Of a stretch of DNA of 64,000 bases, positions 61,301 to 64,000 are shown piece by piece. The position numbers and the translations under genes were made by a program. The notes under the pieces are model-generated. The model was not told where the DNA came from. It made no database searches and saw only the letters and a list, made by a program, of their open reading frames with translations. Positions within the stretch are counted from its first letter, which is position 1. The number at the start of each line of letters is the position of its first letter. Origin of the DNA: Deuterostichococcus epilithicus (taxonomy: Eukaryota; Chlorophyta; Trebouxiophyceae; Prasiolales; Stichococcaceae); NCBI GenBank assembly GCA_033439295.1, contig JAVTLE010000016.1, positions 1,550,001 to 1,614,000 of the forward strand, read 5' to 3'.

Positions 61301-63388
61301 GCGCACCGTGTCGCTCGTCTTCCTGGGGGCGCTGTCGATCGGCGCCGCGGTGCTCAACGCCTTTGCCGGGGTGCAGCTCCTCAATGCCTCCTCCTTCCTG
61401 GCCGGCTTCGCCTTCGGCGGCATGCAGGGCATCACGCCTGCGATCACCAGCGAGCTCTTCGGGCTGCAGAATTTCGCGACCAACTACGCCATCATCCAGA
61501 TGGGGCCAGCGCTGGGTGCGTGACATTCAATTTCTGCTCCCCGCCTGGCAGCAACCGCGACCATCACCGCCGAATTGAAGCGTGCAACGCCTGCGCCTCT
61601 TCGAGCATGCATATTCTGGAGCAGTTGCACAGGGAAGTTGTCCAGATGGCTGGTCGGGGGCCTCTAAACGCAACCCTGCGTGCCAAGTCAAAAGTTGTGT
61701 GCAGCAACTGCCTTGGTGGCGTCTGCGCTGCCTTAGAAGCAGTGTGTCAGCACAGTGCAGTCGATGCCCTCTAGGTTGACTGTGGCCCCCCATCAGTACT
61801 TGCCGCTGCTGGCGTCCCGTTGAGGGCGTGGCACACTGCGCGAAAGGAGCTCATTACATGTTCTGCCACACCGGTGCAGGCAGCTACTTCATGGCGACAA
61901 AGCTCGCGGCGGCGATGTACAACTATGTCATGCGGCAGCAGGGGCATGCGCACTCGTGCCGCGGGCCTTCATGCTTCCGGTGGACCTTCCTGGTGGTGGC
62001 GGCGTTGTGCACCGTCGCCACCTGCCTGGCGCTGCTGCTGTGGTACCGCAGCCGCGCCGCCTATCGCAGCGTCATCAAGGTGGGTGCTGGCTCCTGCGCC
62101 ACCTGCGTTGTCCGCCCCTCTGTGCCTCGCGTCCTTCCTCTCCCATGCAGCGGCCTATATGCTGGGGCGTGGCTGTGCTGGTTTGTTCACGCCTACTCAC
62201 AGCTCGGAAATGTCATCGTGAGCGGACCCGTCCCACAGTGCACCCGGGTGCTGCGGATGAACAAGGCGATCGTCAACAGAGCGGCTGATTCCTGTCTCCA
62301 GTCTCAAGCGCTGGACTCGCACACAGGCGACGATGGCGGAGCTCAACGAGCGGGGCATGGAGGCGGAGATGGAGACGCCCATTTCACGAGGGGAATCAAG
62401 GATGCAGGGCACAGACCTGCACAACCAGAAATGTGCCGCCGGGTCGCAGGTGATGATGGCGGAGCGCATGAAGCGGGGCATCAAGGCCGAGATGGAGGAG
62501 GCGCGCGAGATCCTGGACGCCTACGTGGAGGAGAACAGGGCGCTGGTGGACCTGCTGGCCAAGGGGCGGCGCCACGTGCAGGACCTGCAGCTCGCAGCGT
62601 CGACATTCAAGCCGGAGGACCCCGACGAGGCGAACATGGCGAGGGTGGGTGCACATCCCCTTTGTTCTCGTCCCAGCCCCTGCGTTTGGGCGTCAGGAAG
62701 CGCCACCAGCAGGCTCTGCTCGGTGCAAGGGGCTGCCAGGGGCTGCAGCCAATACCCCCCGGGCGAGGGAATGAGTCATGGCGGAGTGGCGCATGTAACG
62801 GAGGCTGCTGCCGCCAGCCGTTGGCACATCACCCTTGAAGACGCAGTTGCATTCCTGCTGCACAATCACGACTGGGCTTTCGACTGGATGTTTTTGTGGA
62901 ACTGCGCATGGCGCAGGAGGAAGGACATTTGCCGGCACTGTCGAACCGCGCGCGAGCGCCAGGGCATTGTTGCGCAGGTGGTGCGGGAGCTAACAGTCAG
63001 ATGGAAGGGCGCCATACGGGACTTCTGCCTACACTGGCGCACTGTGCCCAGCTGCTCTGACCAGCGATCGGCTCCCGATTCGCTGCGTCACCCTGAGTCG
63101 CTCTGTCTTGTGCAACAGGTGGTGCGGGAGCTGACGGGGCTTGTGGAGGGCGCCAACGCGCTGCTGTCTGGCTCTAAGGGTTTAGAGCACAAGTACCTGG
63201 CACTGCCCAGCTATGCCAGCCAGCGGCTCAGTCTGGCATTGGAAGCGGACCCCAACGCGGGGGCAGCCGGGCGGCCAGCGGGGCAGGCGGAGCTCACAGG
63301 CCCCCGCACCGGCGGCGCGACGCACCGGCTATACCAGTCTGGCGGCCGGAGCGGCCGGCGCTCCGACCCTCAGCTCGAGGATGTGTGA
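58394..63388 (+). CDS. Nodulin-like/NFD4-type MFS transporter with C-terminal helical extension
   Basis: Exons 58394-58527, 58681-58785, 58986-59183, 59393-59588, 59885-60106, 60383-60613, 60819-60907, 61262-61515 and 61880-62079 join in phase to 543 residues, the usual size of the plant NFD4/Nodulin-like MFS family. Landmarks: MADNAPTGFYWSKWLTFSFA, LSSGLGYTFSIYSTDLK, GLGTACNVGGYTPLLAGLFY, NGQTWYETAGLVTSVRNFE, GTVIGILKAFLGLSASAY, EPDAIKFLKI, a Gln-rich loop around QGQQQSQQQARQ, SADFWMLFAINGICSGAGL with LTLLNNVSQQ, FVSLFSVANCVSRLLAG, FIPDRLIKVYSAPR, and FGGMQGITPAITSELFGLQN. The last transporter exon has no stop near its end, and its phase-0 GTGGGT donor can splice to 62450-62644 and 63119-63388, adding about 154 helical residues. 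Substrate unknown; relatives are linked to nuclear fusion and to vacuolar or plastid transport in plants. Confidence 0.85.
62327..62377 (+). repeat. Intronic copy of exon head (NFD4-like extension, first exon)
   Basis: Matches 62450-62500 at 40 of 51 bases, offset 123 bp, with its own CAG acceptor. It reads MAELNERGMEAEMET, against MAERMKRGIKAEMEE in the real exon; the frame remains open. Confidence 0.75.
62450..63388 (+). other. Two coiled-coil exons: C-terminal extension or a separate small gene
   Basis: Exons 62450-62644 (MKRGIKAEMEEAREILDAYV, then ENRALVDLLAKGRRHVQDL) and 63119-63388 (VVRELTGLVEGANALLSG, then SKGLEHKYLALPSYASQRL, ending at TGA 63386-63388). Both are phase 0 and highly helical. 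They fit as the 3' end of the NFD4-like gene because that gene lacks a stop before 62079. A separate gene starting at ATG 62453 or 62456 cannot be excluded. Confidence 0.6.
62978..63014 (+). repeat. Intronic copy of exon head (NFD4-like extension, second exon)
   Basis: Matches 63119-63155 at 27 of 37 bases, offset 141 bp; the first 14 bases after CAG and the final GGGCGCCA are identical. It follows its own GCGCAG acceptor. Confidence 0.7.
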
Positions 63389-63886
63389 GGGGCGGAGGCC
63401 GCGGCGGCAGGCGCAACGGCGTGGCCTCGGCGGCGCAGCAGCTGGAACCACCTTCTGGGACCTTGTTTCCGAAAGTTTGGTTCTGAGATCAGTGGAGTCC
63501 GGGTCGCAGCGCTGCTGCGACCATGGTTGAGCGACTGGTGCGGCACTCGGACTGAAACTGGGATTTCTCAAATCCGGGAATATCTTCATTCAAAATTGTG
63601 GTGGGTGGGCTTTGCTGCAGCTTCCGGTTCACACGGTTGATACATGACAAAACTCGCTAAAAGCAAGTGATGGCATTCTCCACCGACCTCACCTGGATGC
63701 ACCTCACTCCACTTGCAGAGCTGTCGGAGCCCATTCAAGTCCCGATCAGCAGGTCCAAATGCGGAAGTCCTTGTCAAAAGCTGACCGCCACGTAATGCCT
63801 CGGTGGGCTTGCTGTCGCCAGCTGGCAAACATGCGCGCGCGACGAGATCAGTAGCCGGACAATCCACGTCGCATTCATGCGAAGCG
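63389..63886. other. Intergenic region near right edge
   Basis: Holds the 3' UTR of the NFD4-like gene and the promoter of the partial gene at 63887. A minus-strand open frame (63586-63945) has no recognisable features and overlaps the following exon; I do not call it. Confidence 0.45.
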
Positions 63887-64000
63887 ATGCTGCGCTCGAC
63901 CGTATCAGCCGCGCTGCTGGTGGCCCTGGTTTTCGCAGTCCCCATCGCCCAGGTGATGATGATCTGACCTTCTGCCAGCGCTACATCGCTCGAAGTGTCA
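63887..64000 (+). CDS. First exon of a probable secreted or ER-targeted protein (partial)
   Basis: ATG 63887 opens a frame coding MLRSTVSAALLVALVFAVPI followed by AQ, then a GTGATG donor at 63953. A basic residue followed by a hydrophobic core and a small-residue end is a textbook signal peptide, and a signal-peptide-only first exon is common. The rest lies beyond the window, so the product is unknown. Confidence 0.45.

Noticed and set aside
63586-63945. 119-codon minus-strand open frame
   Set aside because: No recognisable domain, and it overlaps the better-supported signal-peptide exon on the plus strand.
1-64000. Transposons, retroelements, viral genes, rRNA or CRISPR arrays
   Set aside because: No transposase, reverse transcriptase, capsid, long terminal or inverted repeats, or spaced repeat arrays were found by reading the translated frames and sequence.

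Overview
The window is about 64 kb of nuclear DNA from a green alga (Chlorophyta; a Chlorella-like trebouxiophyte would fit, but the species cannot be fixed from the sequence). The evidence is high GC, genes cut into many short exons by 100-400 bp introns with CAG| acceptors and frequent GTGCGC/GTGAGC donors, Ala/Gly/Pro-rich low-complexity coding segments, plant-type protein families, and no bacterial, viral or transposon-like genes. A few N characters (6831, 36268-36270, 36454, 36467) show it is draft sequence.

Layout, left to right: a tandem-module protein arginine methyltransferase of PRMT7 type (+, 315-6106); an unrecognised gene (-, 6712-9493); a U-box ubiquitin ligase (+, 10239-17842); a possible 41-residue protein (+, 18403-18675); a diacylglycerol kinase (+, 19746-24168); a spinster-like MFS transporter (-, 24666-28814); an outer-arm axonemal dynein intermediate chain (+, 29544-33977) with several reading-frame breaks; an ankyrin-repeat protein (-, 34655-40496); an NAT9 acetyltransferase (+, 40798-42106); a PGAP1-type GPI inositol-deacylase (-, 42210-47246); an aldehyde-dehydrogenase-fold enzyme (+, 47815-52882); two small single-pass membrane proteins with Pro/Gln/Tyr-rich tails (+, 53414-53794 and 54565-55112); exosome subunit RRP41 (-, 55325-57421); a Nodulin-like/NFD4 MFS transporter with a C-terminal helical extension (+, 58394-63388); and the first exon of a probable secreted protein (+, from 63887). 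These are unrelated housekeeping, signalling and transport genes. Most neighbours are divergent or convergent, so several pairs share a 0.3-1 kb promoter region.

Three signals stand out. First, many introns carry a diverged, non-used copy of the acceptor plus the first 30-50 bases of the exon that follows, 70-230 bp upstream of the real one. I count clear cases in the methyltransferase, the U-box gene, the aldehyde dehydrogenase (three exons, one copied twice), RRP41 and the NFD4-like gene (two exons). This looks like recurrent short tandem duplication across 3' splice sites. Second, the flagellar dynein intermediate chain is recognisable nearly end to end but the frame breaks at least three times and one linking exon is not found, which suggests a decaying flagellar gene or local sequence error. 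Third, at least six introns need a GC donor (GC-AG) to keep conserved protein sequence in frame.
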